Part shown: piece after piece, positions 8,664-17,087 of the stretch
Layout: each line of letters begins with the position of its first letter
Numbering within the stretch: the first letter of the stretch is position 1
Assembly: GCF_024699925.1 (NCBI RefSeq)
Contig: NZ_JAJOMX010000001.1
Location: forward strand, 5,060,001-5,124,000
Source of the DNA: Mesorhizobium sp. J428
GTDB lineage: Bacteria > Pseudomonadota > Alphaproteobacteria > Rhizobiales > Rhizobiaceae
Reading direction: 5' to 3'
DNA: 64,000 nucleotides
Translations under genes and position numbers: made by a program
Notes under the pieces: model-generated
Database searches by the model: none
What the model was told of the DNA's origin: nothing
What the model saw: only the letters and a program-made list of their open reading frames with translations

Positions 8664-10094
8664 TTATTCGGCGTCGTCTTCCTTGGCGGCCTTCTTCTTG
8701 GCCGGCGCCTTCTTCTTCGGCGCAGCCTTCTTGGCCTCGGTCTTCTCGGCGCCCTCGTCCTCGTCGTCAGCCAGCAGCTCTTCCTTCGAGACCTTGACGT
8801 CGGTGACGTTCACCTGCGTCAGGAGATGGTCGACGACCTTCTCCTCGAACAGCGGAGCGCGGAGGTTGGCGAGCGCGGACGGGTTGTTGCGGTAGAAGTC
8901 GTAGACCTCCTGCTCCTGGCCCGGATAGCGGCGCACGAACTCGAACAGCGCGCGCTGCATCTCGTCGTCGGTGATCTGGATGCCAGCCTTCTCGCCCATC
9001 TCGGCGAGAACCAGGCCGAGGCGCACACGGCGCTCGGCGAGCTTCTGGTATTCGGCGCGCGCCTCTTCCTCGGTCGTATCCTCGTCGGCAAAGGTCTTGC
9101 CGGCCTGCTGCAGGTCGTTCGTTACCTGCTGCCAGATATTGTTGAACTCAGCCTCGACGAGCTTGGAAGGAGCCTCAAACTGGTAGGATTCGTCCAATGC
9201 ATCGAGCAGCTCGCGCTTCACCTTTTGGCGGGTCAGCGCGCCGTACTGGCTCTCGAGCTGGCTGCGCACGATCTCGGTCAGCTTCTCGGCCGATTCCAGG
9301 CCGAGCGTCTTGGCGACCTCGTCGTTGATCTCCAGCTTGCCGGGCTTGGCGACTTCCTTGACGGTGATGTCGAAGGTCGCTTCCTTGCCGGCCAGATGCG
9401 CCGCCTGGTAGTTCTCCGGGAAAGTGACCGTGATGGTCTTCTCGTCGCCCGCCTTGAAGCCGACGAGCTGCTCCTCGAAGCCGGGGATGAACTGCTTGGA
9501 CCCGAGGGTGAGCTGCTGGTCGGTGCCGGCGCCGCCGTCGAACGCCACGCCGTCGAGCTTGCCGACGAAGTCGATCGTGACGCGGTCGCCCTCTTCCGCC
9601 TTGCCCTTCTTCGGCTCGTAGGTGCGGGCGGATTCGGCCACGCGCTCCATCTGCGCCTGGACCTCGTCCTCCGGCAGGTCGAGCACCTGGCGGGTCACCT
9701 TGATACCGGTGACGTCCTTCAGCTCGATGGCCGGGATCACCTCATAGGCGACCGTGAACTCGAAATCCTTCTGGCCGGCGAGGATGGCTTCCGCCTCCTT
9801 CTCGTCCTCGGTCATCTGGACTTCCGGCTGCATCGCAGCCTTCTCGCCGCGCTCGGCGAGGATGTCGCGGGTCGAATTGTTGAGGATCTCGTTGACGACC
9901 TCGGCCATGAACGACTTGCCGTACACCTTGCGAAGGTGCGCGAGCGGCACCTTGCCGGGGCGAAAGCCGTTGATGCGGGCCTTGCCCTGCGCGTCGCCGA
10001 GGCGGGAGACGAGGCGGCTCTCCATATCGCTCTTCGGCACGACGACCTTGATCTCGCGCTTGAGGCCCTCGTTCAGCGTTTCCGTGATCTGCAT
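8664..10094 (-). CDS. tig: Trigger factor
   Basis: Ribosome-associated chaperone and FKBP-type prolyl isomerase that binds nascent chains at the exit tunnel. The ATG at 10094, preceded by AAAGGAACG, gives 476 residues starting [17 protein letters not shown]. The ribosome-docking signature 'GFRPGKVP' is near residue 45, the FKBP domain ('[20 protein letters not shown]') at about 160-245, and the helical C-terminal arms follow. The last 35 residues are an acidic stretch and then a Lys/Ala-rich tail ([16 protein letters not shown]), an extension common in rhizobia. tRNA-Leu lies about 90 bp upstream. Confidence 0.97.
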   Translation of the reverse strand: MQITETLNEGLKREIKVVVPKSDMESRLVSRLGDAQGKARINGFRPGKVPLAHLRKVYGKSFMAEVVNEILNNSTRDILAERGEKAAMQPEVQMTEDEKEAEAILAGQKDFEFTVAYEVIPAIELKDVTGIKVTRQVLDLPEDEVQAQMERVAESARTYEPKKGKAEEGDRVTIDFVGKLDGVAFDGGAGTDQQLTLGSKQFIPGFEEQLVGFKAGDEKTITVTFPENYQAAHLAGKEATFDITVKEVAKPGKLEINDEVAKTLGLESAEKLTEIVRSQLESQYGALTRQKVKRELLDALDESYQFEAPSKLVEAEFNNIWQQVTNDLQQAGKTFADEDTTEEEARAEYQKLAERRVRLGLVLAEMGEKAGIQITDDEMQRALFEFVRRYPGQEQEVYDFYRNNPSALANLRAPLFEEKVVDHLLTQVNVTDVKVSKEELLADDEDEGAEKTEAKKAAPKKKAPAKKKAAKEDDAE

Positions 10095-10181
10095 ACTCGT
10101 TCCTTTGGTCCTCTCGAAATCCCTGTGCTCGAACGGCACACGGCCATTTCGACTGACGGAAATCCTGCCCTGAATGGCTGT

Positions 10182-10266
10182 TGGTGCGGGTGAAGGGACT
10201 TGAACCCCCACGACTTGCGTCACAGGAACCTAAATCCTGCGTGTCTACCAGTTCCACCACACCCGC
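10182..10266 (-). tRNA. tRNA-Leu (anticodon UAG)
   Basis: Class II tRNA with 7-bp acceptor stem GCGGGTG/CACCCGC, encoded CCA, long variable arm and T-loop GGTTCAAGTCC. The anticodon stem CAGGA/TCCTG encloses loop TTTAGGT, giving anticodon TAG, which reads CUN leucine codons. Confidence 0.97.
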
Positions 10267-10404
10267 TCAGAAAGCCCGTCCGGCTCCCCGAAGCGTGCGC
10301 TCTATATCACCTCGATTGTGGCGTTCAAAGGAAATTTGCCGCGAAAAGCGCCTTTTCGAGGGCGGTTTTCCCCATTCTATCCACAGGCTAGCGGACGTAT
10401 TCGC

Positions 10405-10983
10405 TCAATAGAGCGGTTCCTCGAAAAGCACCGTCTCTCCGTCGAGGAAACGCTTGATCTGCGCCGAGCCGTCGGCGGCGACGGCGGCCACCACCGCGAA
10501 GGGACGCACACGCATGTCGACTTCGATCGGCTTGCCCTCTCCTTCCGGCAGGTAGAAGCGTTCCAGGCCGTAATCCACCGACGCGCTGCCACTGGCCGCC
10601 GGAGCCCCTGATGCCATGCCGGAGACCACCACCTCGCCTGCTTCCGCGGCGGGCAGAAGCGCCCTGTCGAAGGCAGCCGACTTCACGCCGAAGTAGCCAT
10701 CGTCCTGCTTGTGCAGGAGAACCCAGACGGGCTTGGCCTCGTAGTCGCCGTCCCCTGTCGGCGGCGGCGTGAACAGCGGGGCCGGAACGGTCGAGATGTC
10801 GTATCCCAGCCGCACATAATCGCCGCGCAAAAGATCGCGCGGATCGACGGGCTGGACCTTGAGCAGGACCTCCTGGCCATTGCGCAGCACCGCGGCCCGC
10901 CCGGCGATGTTCCAGGACAGGAAGCCGATCTGCAACGCCGAGATCAGCAGCGCACCAACGAGGATCAAACGGGAGGATTTCAT
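10405..10983 (-). CDS. GDYXXLXY-family membrane-anchored protein
   Basis: Protein of about 192 residues with one N-terminal membrane anchor (residues 5-25) and the name-giving motif GDYVRLGY at about residue 55, preceded by 'LLKVQPVDPRDLLR'. The family is widespread and usually encoded beside DUF2157 genes, as here, but its function is not known. The start ATG at 10983 overlaps the stop of the DUF2157 gene (TGATG), so the pair is probably translationally coupled. A GTG one codon upstream is an alternative start. Confidence 0.9.
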   Translation of the reverse strand: MKSSRLILVGALLISALQIGFLSWNIAGRAAVLRNGQEVLLKVQPVDPRDLLRGDYVRLGYDISTVPAPLFTPPPTGDGDYEAKPVWVLLHKQDDGYFGVKSAAFDRALLPAAEAGEVVVSGMASGAPAASGSASVDYGLERFYLPEGEGKPIEVDMRVRPFAVVAAVAADGSAQIKRFLDGETVLFEEPLY

Positions 10984-12086
10984 CACGCAGCTCCCTGAAC
11001 GGTGGCGCTCGCGGCGATGCGGCGCTCGATACGGATGATGACAAAGGCCAGGACGCCGAGACCGATGGCCGCGAGCAGGAAGAAGCCGGCGGTCCCCAAC
11101 ATAGTGCCGACGGTCGCGATGTACACGAACGAGATTTCCACGGCGAAGCCGAGATAGGCGAGCCAGCGCACCTTGCGGCCGGCCTTGCCGCCGATGATCA
11201 ACGCGCCTGCGATGGCGGCGAAGTTCGCTGCTGCGAGCAGGGAAAACATCGGCACGGAGTCAGCGAATACGAACTGCAGCGTGAACATGCCGACGAGGAA
11301 GCCGATGAGCGCATCGGCCGCCAGGCCGTCACCCAGCCTGGTGAGGCGGTCGACGATCTCCCCGCCGCGCACCGAGGCAACGAACGCCGCTGCCGAGACC
11401 AGCGCCATCACGGCCGGGATCAGGAGCTGGTCCGTGTCCAGATAGAGAAACGTGAAGTGCGCGACCAGCGACAGAACGATCAGGTGCCGGGCCGGGAGGC
11501 TGCGTGTCCAGACAGCGACCGCCCAGAGAGCCGCGAGAAGCAGCGGATACCAGGCATTGACCTCGAGGTTGAAGCTGAAGATGGGCCAGGCGGCCCAGGC
11601 CGCCGAAAGGCAAACCGACGCCGCCGCGAGTACCGGCGAGCGCAGCAGAGCAGCGGCCAGCGCGGTGCCGACGCACCAGACGAGGATGGCCTGCGTCTCG
11701 TCGCCGCTGAGGTGATACATTTGTCCGATCAGTGCGATACCACCGCCGAAGGCAGCCGCGGAGACCAGCCAGAGCGCCTCGGAAAGTGCCGCATGGTCGC
11801 GGAGCTTGAGGAAGGCACCGCCGAGATAACCGCCCGCAATCACCGCGAAGATGGCAAGGACGCGGCCAACACGCGGGATCTCTTCCCAGTTCGCGGCGAT
11901 CAGGATGAGGATCGCAGCCGACATCAAGAGCGCCGCCATGACGGCGAGTACCTGGCCGAAGCCGATGCCCTTGCCATGATTGGCCGCGACGTCGTCGCGG
12001 AGCTGTTGGCCCAGCGCAGCGGAGACGAGCCCCCTCGCTTCCCATCGGGCAATATCCTGCCCTACCTTGTCGACATACCCGGCCAT
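10983..12086 (-). CDS. DUF2157 polytopic membrane protein
   Basis: Integral membrane protein of 367 residues with a soluble N-terminal segment ('DKVGQDIARWEARGLVSAALGQQLRDD') typical of DUF2157 and roughly ten hydrophobic helices after residue 45. The family is commonly paired with a GDYXXLXY protein; no biochemical role is established. The ATG at 12086, preceded by GGGGAGATCC, was chosen over the one four codons upstream. It is divergent from the DUF1127 gene across a 246-bp spacer. Confidence 0.88.
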   Translation of the reverse strand: MAGYVDKVGQDIARWEARGLVSAALGQQLRDDVAANHGKGIGFGQVLAVMAALLMSAAILILIAANWEEIPRVGRVLAIFAVIAGGYLGGAFLKLRDHAALSEALWLVSAAAFGGGIALIGQMYHLSGDETQAILVWCVGTALAAALLRSPVLAAASVCLSAAWAAWPIFSFNLEVNAWYPLLLAALWAVAVWTRSLPARHLIVLSLVAHFTFLYLDTDQLLIPAVMALVSAAAFVASVRGGEIVDRLTRLGDGLAADALIGFLVGMFTLQFVFADSVPMFSLLAAANFAAIAGALIIGGKAGRKVRWLAYLGFAVEISFVYIATVGTMLGTAGFFLLAAIGLGVLAFVIIRIERRIAASATVQGAA

Positions 12087-12251
12087 GGATCTCCCCAAGT
12101 TTCGTTCGACCTTTGACCGTCCGCAGGTATCGGCGCGATGTCGCCCGTCCGGCGGATCGCAACCGTCCCATTGCGGCGGCTTTGCGGCCGTCGGTTAACG
12201 GCCATTAATGGTGCATTGCACAATATGCATTGCTGCCATGCAACATTTGCC

Positions 12252-12281
12252 CTTTGAACCGGAGCCGAACGCACCTATTTC
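12252..12281 (+). promoter_or_regulatory. Possible RpoH-type promoter upstream of DUF1127
   Basis: TTTGAA at 12253-12258 is followed after 14 bp by ACCTATTT (12273-12280), resembling the CTTGAA and CCCCATNT elements of sigma-32 promoters. The spacing is right but the -10 match is imperfect. It stands about 50 bp before the DUF1127 start. The idea that a heat-shock-type sigma factor drives this unit is drawn from related Rhodobacter loci. Confidence 0.35.
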
Positions 12282-12332
12282 TGGTTCGTAACAAAGACAG
12301 ACGAATACGAAAAAGAAGAAACGAGCACTGAA

Positions 12333-12473
12333 ATGAACATCATCCGCAACTACCGCAACTGGCGTCGCTACCGGGAAACCGTGTCCGAGCTGAACCGCCT
12401 GTCGAACCGCGAACTCACCGATCTCGGCATTTCCCGCAGCGACATCCCCTTCGTCGCGCGCAAGTCGATCTGA
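12333..12473 (+). CDS. DUF1127 small protein
   Basis: 46-residue basic protein MNIIRNYRNWRRYRETVSEL..., matching the DUF1127 pattern with 'LSNRELTDLGISRSDIPFVAR'. These small proteins are common in Rhizobiales and Rhodobacterales; some are stress-induced and linked to RNA or phosphate metabolism, but the role here is unknown. The start lies in a purine-rich leader (AAAAAGAAGAAACGAG). Directly downstream are three hairpins with CCTCCTCCC loops, the arrangement described for CcsR/cuckoo RNAs, so this ORF may be the host mRNA of processed small RNAs. Confidence 0.92.
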   Translation: MNIIRNYRNWRRYRETVSELNRLSNRELTDLGISRSDIPFVARKSI

Positions 12474-12484
12474 CGAATATAGAA

Positions 12485-12523
12485 ATCTCGCCAGGGTCTA
12501 CCTCCTCCCAGACCCTGTGAGAT
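12485..12523 (+). ncRNA. CcsR/cuckoo-like hairpin 1 (CCUCCUCCC loop)
   Basis: Perfect 8-bp stem CAGGGTCT/AGACCCTG (12492-12499 with 12510-12517) closed by loop ACCTCCTCCC. An outer stem ATCTC/GAGAT extends it. It begins 12 nt after the DUF1127 stop. The loop is complementary to Shine-Dalgarno sequences, as in the DUF1127-linked CcsR small RNAs of Rhodobacter. Confidence 0.75.
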
Positions 12524-12525
12524 AC

Positions 12526-12557
12526 GGCCGGAGTTTACCTCCTCCCAAACGACGGCC
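12526..12557 (+). ncRNA. CcsR/cuckoo-like hairpin 2 (CCUCCUCCC loop)
   Basis: Stem GGCCG/CGGCC, a tandem GA/GA internal mismatch, then GTTT/AAAC, closed by the same 10-nt loop ACCTCCTCCC at 12537-12546. The stems differ entirely in sequence from hairpins 1 and 3 while the loop is identical, which indicates selection on the loop and on pairing. Confidence 0.75.
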
Positions 12558-12563
12558 ACCGAG

Positions 12564-12605
12564 ACACCCGCCGGACCTCCTCCCCCGGCGGGTGTTTTCG
12601 TTTCC
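12564..12605 (+). ncRNA. CcsR/cuckoo-like hairpin 3 and terminator
   Basis: Perfect 11-bp stem ACACCCGCCGG/CCGGCGGGTGT (12564-12574 with 12585-12595) around loop ACCTCCTCCC (12575-12584), followed by TTTTCGTTT. It doubles as a rho-independent terminator for the DUF1127 unit, so the array probably ends here. Confidence 0.78.
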
Positions 12606-12643
12606 GGAGGAAAGCTCCCGAATTTCGTACGCAGACGGGCCGC

Positions 12644-13252
12644 CTAGCGCTCGCCCATCACGCCCCGTGACTTCCACTGGTCGAGCGGCATGATGTCCGG
12701 CCTGCCGCCCATTGGCTCATACCAGCTGTCCACCGCCCATCTCGTCCCGCCCTGTTCGGAAAGCACCGCGGTGGAATGAGGATAGCGGCCGTCCACGAAC
12801 ATGCCCCGCGAGACGTTGGATTCGACACGGTGGTGCCGGATCAGGCCCCTCCCCTGGAGATAGAGCATCAGGGTGCGGGTGTTGGTCGATTCGTCGATGC
12901 AATCCATCTGGCCCATGCGACCCGACTGGGCGATGGTGGACTTGGCAGTATCACGCACGCCGATCGCCTGGCCGGCGCGGGTCTCGAAATAGGCGACCGC
13001 CGAGCCGATTGCCTGGCGCTCCGCGTTCGCGGAGCCTTTTCCGCCGGCCATGATCGACGCGAAGCGGTTCGCGTCCGCCGAAGTCAGGGCGAGCGTCGTG
13101 CGGTTGCGGCAATCGAAGCCGTGGCACACGGAAAGCTTCGAGACCGTGGTCTCCTTCTTTACCGCCGAATAGTTCGAAGAGGTTGAGACACATCCCGCCG
13201 CCAGCGGCATTGTGAGGGCGAGGATGGCGAACAAGCTGAATCTGTGCTGCAT
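12644..13252 (-). CDS. Hypothetical lipoprotein
   Basis: I do not recognise the family. The ATG at 13252 gives 202 residues with a lipoprotein signal peptide ending in the lipobox LAAGC, so the mature protein starts at Cys 21 and is membrane anchored. The mature part contains two cysteines in '[10 protein letters not shown]', one in '[10 protein letters not shown]', and a conserved-looking C-terminus '[23 protein letters not shown]'. It is divergent from trmFO with about 80 bp between starts. Orthologues are likely in Rhizobiales as a conserved hypothetical. Confidence 0.82.
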   Translation of the reverse strand: MQHRFSLFAILALTMPLAAGCVSTSSNYSAVKKETTVSKLSVCHGFDCRNRTTLALTSADANRFASIMAGGKGSANAERQAIGSAVAYFETRAGQAIGVRDTAKSTIAQSGRMGQMDCIDESTNTRTLMLYLQGRGLIRHHRVESNVSRGMFVDGRYPHSTAVLSEQGGTRWAVDSWYEPMGGRPDIMPLDQWKSRGVMGER

Positions 13253-13335
13253 GCCGCGCAGACTATTCGGCCCTCTCGACGCACGCAATCCGCGAGACGT
13301 TGTGTTTTGCGCCCTCCGCGACTATTCCACTCTCC

Positions 13336-14761
13336 ATGAACGACAGACCCATTCATGTCATAGGCGGCGGCCTCGCCGGCTCGGAAGCCGCGTGGCAGAT
13401 CGCCAGCGCCGGTGTGCCGGTGATCCTGCACGAGATGCGCGGCGTGCGTGGCACCGAGGCGCACAAGACCGATGGGCTCGCCGAGCTCGTCTGCTCCAAC
13501 TCCTTCCGCTCGGACGATGCCGAGACCAACGCTGTCGGCCTGCTTCACGCCGAGATGCGGCTTGCCGGCTCGCTCATCATGGCCTGCGGCGACGCGCATC
13601 AGGTGCCGGCGGGCGGGGCACTCGCGGTCGACCGAGACGGCTTTTCCGATGCAGTGACGGCGAAGCTCGCCGCACATCCCCTGGTGACGATCGTGCGCGA
13701 AGAGATAGCCGGCCTGCCGCCGGCCGAATGGGACCAGGCGATCATTGCCACCGGCCCCCTCACCGCGCCCTCGCTTGCCGAAGCGATACGTGCCGAGACC
13801 GGGGCCGATGCGCTCGCCTTCTTCGACGCGATCGCGCCCATCGTCCATTTCGACACGATCGACATGACGAAAGCCTGGTTCCAGTCGCGCTACGACAAGG
13901 TCGGCCCCGGCGGCACCGGCAAGGACTATGTCAACTGCCCGATGGACAAGGCGCAAGTACGAGGCCTTCGTCCAGGCGCTGCAGGACGGGCTCAAGACCG
14001 AGTTCAAGCAGTGGGAGGGAACTCCCTATTTCGACGGCTGCCTGCCGATCGAAGTCATGGCCGAGCGGGGCGTCGAGACGCTGCGGCACGGACCAATGAA
14101 GCCGATGGGGCTTACCAATGCGCACAATCCGACGGTCAAGGCCTACGCCGTCGTGCAGCTTCGCCAGGACAATGCGCTCGGCACCCTCTACAACATGGTC
14201 GGCTTCCAGACGAAGCTGAAGCATGGCGAGCAGACGCGCATCTTCCGGATGATCCCCGGCCTGGAAAACGCAGAATTCGCGCGGCTCGGTGGGCTGCACC
14301 GCAACACCTACATCAACTCGCCGACGCTTCTCGCGCGCGATCTGCAGCTCAAGGGGCGTCCCGGCCTGCGCTTTGCCGGCCAGATCACCGGCTGCGAAGG
14401 CTATGTCGAGAGCGCTTCGATCGGCCTGCTCGCCGGCCGCTTCGCCGCAGCCGACAGGATCGGCCGCGCGCCATCGCTGCCACCCGCGACGACCGCCTTC
14501 GGCGCGCTGCTCGGACACATCACCGGCGGGCATCTGGTGTCCGACGACGAGCCTGGAAAGCGTTCCTTCCAGCCGATGAACATCAATTTCGGTCTTTTCC
14601 CGCCACTCGCCGCCGGGACGAAGCTCAAGCCTGACGATTTCGAAGGCCGCTTCCGTGGGAAGGACAAGACCATCGCCAAGAAAAAGGCGATCACGGCCCG
14701 AGCGCTGACGGATTGCAGGGCGTGGCTGGGAATGACGTCAGAATTGAAAGCCGCCGAGTAG
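13336..14761 (+). CDS. trmFO: tRNA (uracil-54-C5)-methyltransferase, folate-dependent (frameshifted)
   Basis: FAD- and methylenetetrahydrofolate-dependent enzyme that makes ribothymidine at position 54 of tRNA. The N-terminus '[16 protein letters not shown]' is the FAD dinucleotide-binding fold, and '[19 protein letters not shown]' and 'NCPMDKAQ' are diagnostic of TrmFO. After NCPMDKAQ the frame breaks, and the rest ([11 protein letters not shown]... to the stop at 14761) continues in the next frame. One extra A in GCGCAAGTACG (13951-13960) explains it. Corrected length is 474 residues, the normal size. Given similar breaks elsewhere, I treat it as an intact gene with a sequence error. Confidence 0.93.
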
Positions 14762-14789
14762 CCGTAACGGATCACATTGGGGGAAAAAC

Positions 14790-15620
14790 GTGTCGAGCTT
14801 TGCCAGCACCTTCTTCCGCGTCGAGCGCGACGGGCCGGTCGCAATTCTCTCCATGAACCGGCCGGACAAGGCCAACGGTATGACGCCGGATTTCTGGACC
14901 GACCTGCCTCAACTGATGGACGAACTCGGCCGAGACGAGACGGTTCGCGTCGCGATCCTGCGCGGCGAGGGCAAGCATTTCACCGGCGGCATGGACCTCG
15001 CCGCCTTCGCGGATGTCGCCACTCTGCTCCAGAAAGAGGCGGGCCGGGCTGCTTACGCGCTGCGCGACATGATCCTGCGGCTGCAGAATGCCTTCAACGC
15101 GATCGAGCGCGCCCGCTTCCCGGTCATCGCCGAGATCCACGGCGCCTGCATTGGCGGCGGCATCGACCTGATCACCGCCTGCGACCTGCGCATCGCATCG
15201 GAGGAGGCGCATTTCTCGATCGAGGAGATCCATATCGGTATGGCAGCCGATGTCGGCACGCTGCAGCGCCTGCCAAAGCTGATTTCACCATCGATCGCCG
15301 CTGAGCTGGCCTATACCGGCCGGCGCTTTCTGGCGGACGAGGCGAAGGCGATCGGGCTGTTGTCCAGCGTCCTGCCCGACCGCGAGGCGCTTCAGTCGGC
15401 TTCCCGCCAGATCGCGCGCGACATCGCCGAGAAATCACCGCTCGCGATCGCCGGCATCAAGCGCAACCTTGCCTATGCTCGCGACCATTCGGTCGCCGAC
15501 GGGCTCGATTACATCGCAACCTGGAACGCCGGCATGCTGCGGCCGGCGGACCTGATGTCGGCGGTGCAGGCGAAGATGGCGAGGACGAAGGCGACGTTCG
15601 CGGACCTACTGAAGGCTTAG
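14790..15620 (+). CDS. Enoyl-CoA hydratase/isomerase (crotonase) family
   Basis: Crotonase-fold protein of 276 residues. The oxyanion-hole regions are visible: 'RGEGKHFTGGMDLAAF' and 'EIHGACIGGGIDLITACDLRIA'. 'EEIHIGMAADVGTLQRLPK' places an Asp at the position used by dienoyl-CoA isomerases (ECH1 type), so a delta3,5-delta2,4-dienoyl-CoA isomerase role is the better guess than a simple hydratase. It follows trmFO by 28 bp but is functionally unrelated to it. Downstream is a convergent sterol desaturase family gene only 6 bp away. Confidence 0.9.
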   Translation: MSSFASTFFRVERDGPVAILSMNRPDKANGMTPDFWTDLPQLMDELGRDETVRVAILRGEGKHFTGGMDLAAFADVATLLQKEAGRAAYALRDMILRLQNAFNAIERARFPVIAEIHGACIGGGIDLITACDLRIASEEAHFSIEEIHIGMAADVGTLQRLPKLISPSIAAELAYTGRRFLADEAKAIGLLSSVLPDREALQSASRQIARDIAEKSPLAIAGIKRNLAYARDHSVADGLDYIATWNAGMLRPADLMSAVQAKMARTKATFADLLKA

Positions 15621-15626
15621 TGGGCT

Positions 15627-16583
15627 TCACTCCGCCGGCTTGAGCCCCTGCCCCGCCCTTGGCAGCCCCGGCTTGCCGGCTTCCGAAGGGTTCCTCCGCA
15701 CATAGTCGGCCTTCAGGCTTTCCGAGGTCTCGCGCGAGCCGTCGTGGCTCCAGCCCGGCGGCATGAAGACGTAGCCGAGCCGCTGGCGCAGTGTCAGCCC
15801 GGGCGCGAAGGCGTCCTTGAACAGGCCGACATATTCGTGGAACGCAACCTTCAGCGGATTGAAGGTGCCGATGTTCTTCACGATGCCGTAGCGCGGCCGG
15901 TCCTCCTCCAATTCCTCGACGAAGGTACCGAACATCCGGTCCCAGATAATCAGCGTGCCGGCGTAGTTCGCGTCGAGGTAACGCGGATTCGTCGCATGAT
16001 GGACGCGGTGATGCGACGGCGTGTTGAACACCGCCTCGAACCAGCGCGGCAGCTTGCCGATCGTCTCCGTATGGATCCAGAACTGCCAGACGAGGTTGAA
16101 GCCGAACACAAAGGCGATGACCGCCGGATGGAAGCCGAGCAGCACCAGCGGCGCCTGCAGCACGAACATGCCGGTGAACAGCCCCGTCCAGCTCTGACGG
16201 AGCGCGGTCGAGAGATTGTAGTGCTGGCTCGAATGATGGTTGACGTGCTCGGCCCAGACCCAACGCACCCGATGGGCGATGCGGTGGTACCAGTAGTAGC
16301 GCAGGTCATCGAGCAGGAAGGCCGCGACGAAGACCCAGACCGACAGGCCGAGATCAAAGAGACGATATTGCCACAGCCAGGCCAGCGCGCTGAACGAAAC
16401 GAAGCCGAGCAGCAGTCCGGCGACGACGTTTCCGGTGCCCATCAGGAGACTCGTCAGCGCGTCGCGGGTCTCGAATTCGCCCTTGGCGCGACCGGTGCGC
16501 ACGAGCCAGAGTTCGAGCAGGATCGCGACCACGAAGAATGGGATCGCGATCTCGGTCACGTTGGGAAAGGAATACTGTTCCAT
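15627..16583 (-). CDS. Sterol desaturase / fatty acid hydroxylase family protein
   Basis: Membrane di-iron hydroxylase of 318 residues with N-terminal hydrophobic helices. The histidine boxes are present: 'YWYHRIAHRVRWVWAEHVNHHSSQHYN' (H-x3-H and H-x2-HH) and 'HRVHHATN'. Such enzymes hydroxylate or desaturate lipids; the substrate could be a fatty acid, hopanoid, carotenoid or ornithine lipid. The C-terminus is Lys/Pro-rich. Its ATG overlaps the stop of the upstream small gene (TGATG), implying coupled translation. Confidence 0.92.
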   Translation of the reverse strand: MEQYSFPNVTEIAIPFFVVAILLELWLVRTGRAKGEFETRDALTSLLMGTGNVVAGLLLGFVSFSALAWLWQYRLFDLGLSVWVFVAAFLLDDLRYYWYHRIAHRVRWVWAEHVNHHSSQHYNLSTALRQSWTGLFTGMFVLQAPLVLLGFHPAVIAFVFGFNLVWQFWIHTETIGKLPRWFEAVFNTPSHHRVHHATNPRYLDANYAGTLIIWDRMFGTFVEELEEDRPRYGIVKNIGTFNPLKVAFHEYVGLFKDAFAPGLTLRQRLGYVFMPPGWSHDGSRETSESLKADYVRRNPSEAGKPGLPRAGQGLKPAE

Positions 16584-17011
16584 CAGGCGGCCCTCCTGCC
16601 GATGGTTCGGGGTGTCAGCGCTGCAGCCACCCGGTCAGCGACCTCGGCGCTCTCAAATTCGAACACCGCGCCCGGAAAGGTGAAGTCCGGGAAGCGTGCC
16701 AGCAATGAGGCCTCGCCGCTCCGCCGTATGGACGCGACGTCCGCCGGCGTGAGCAGCCGGGTTAGGAACTTGGCACCCATCGCATGGACCAGTCCGATGC
16801 GCCCGTCCGCGGTTTCCAGGAATGCCGAGCACCGATCTGCGGTCAGATGGACGGCGCGGACTTCGACATTCGGATAGTCGAGCGCGAACCGCTCGCGCGC
16901 AACGTCTGCGCTCGCGAGCGAAGCCTTTCTGCTGCCGCCGGTCAGATGGATCAGCGCCACGATCAGGCTGATGCCGACCACCACCAAGGCGGCGAGGACG
17001 GGCAAACTCAT
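16583..17011 (-). CDS. Hypothetical single-pass membrane protein
   Basis: Protein of 142 residues with one N-terminal hydrophobic helix (residues 2-24) and a soluble domain. I do not recognise the fold. The soluble part contains 'EVRAVHLTADRCSAFLETADGRIGLVHAMGAKF' and ends in Arg/Ala-rich sequence. It directly precedes and overlaps the sterol desaturase family gene, so it may support or regulate that enzyme. In-frame ATGs at 17014 and 17011 are adjacent; I use the second. Confidence 0.8.
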   Translation of the reverse strand: MSLPVLAALVVVGISLIVALIHLTGGSRKASLASADVARERFALDYPNVEVRAVHLTADRCSAFLETADGRIGLVHAMGAKFLTRLLTPADVASIRRSGEASLLARFPDFTFPGAVFEFESAEVADRVAAALTPRTIGRRAA

Positions 17012-17087
17012 CAAGCTCCTCCGGCTCGGCGGGTCTCGTTCCGCACCTTCGGCGAAGCATAGCAGCCTTGACGTTTACGTCAAAGTA

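Noticed and set aside
12485..12605. CRISPR-like short repeats after DUF1127
   Set aside because: The repeated unit is only 10 nt, each copy is inside a different hairpin stem, and there are no spacers of regular length.
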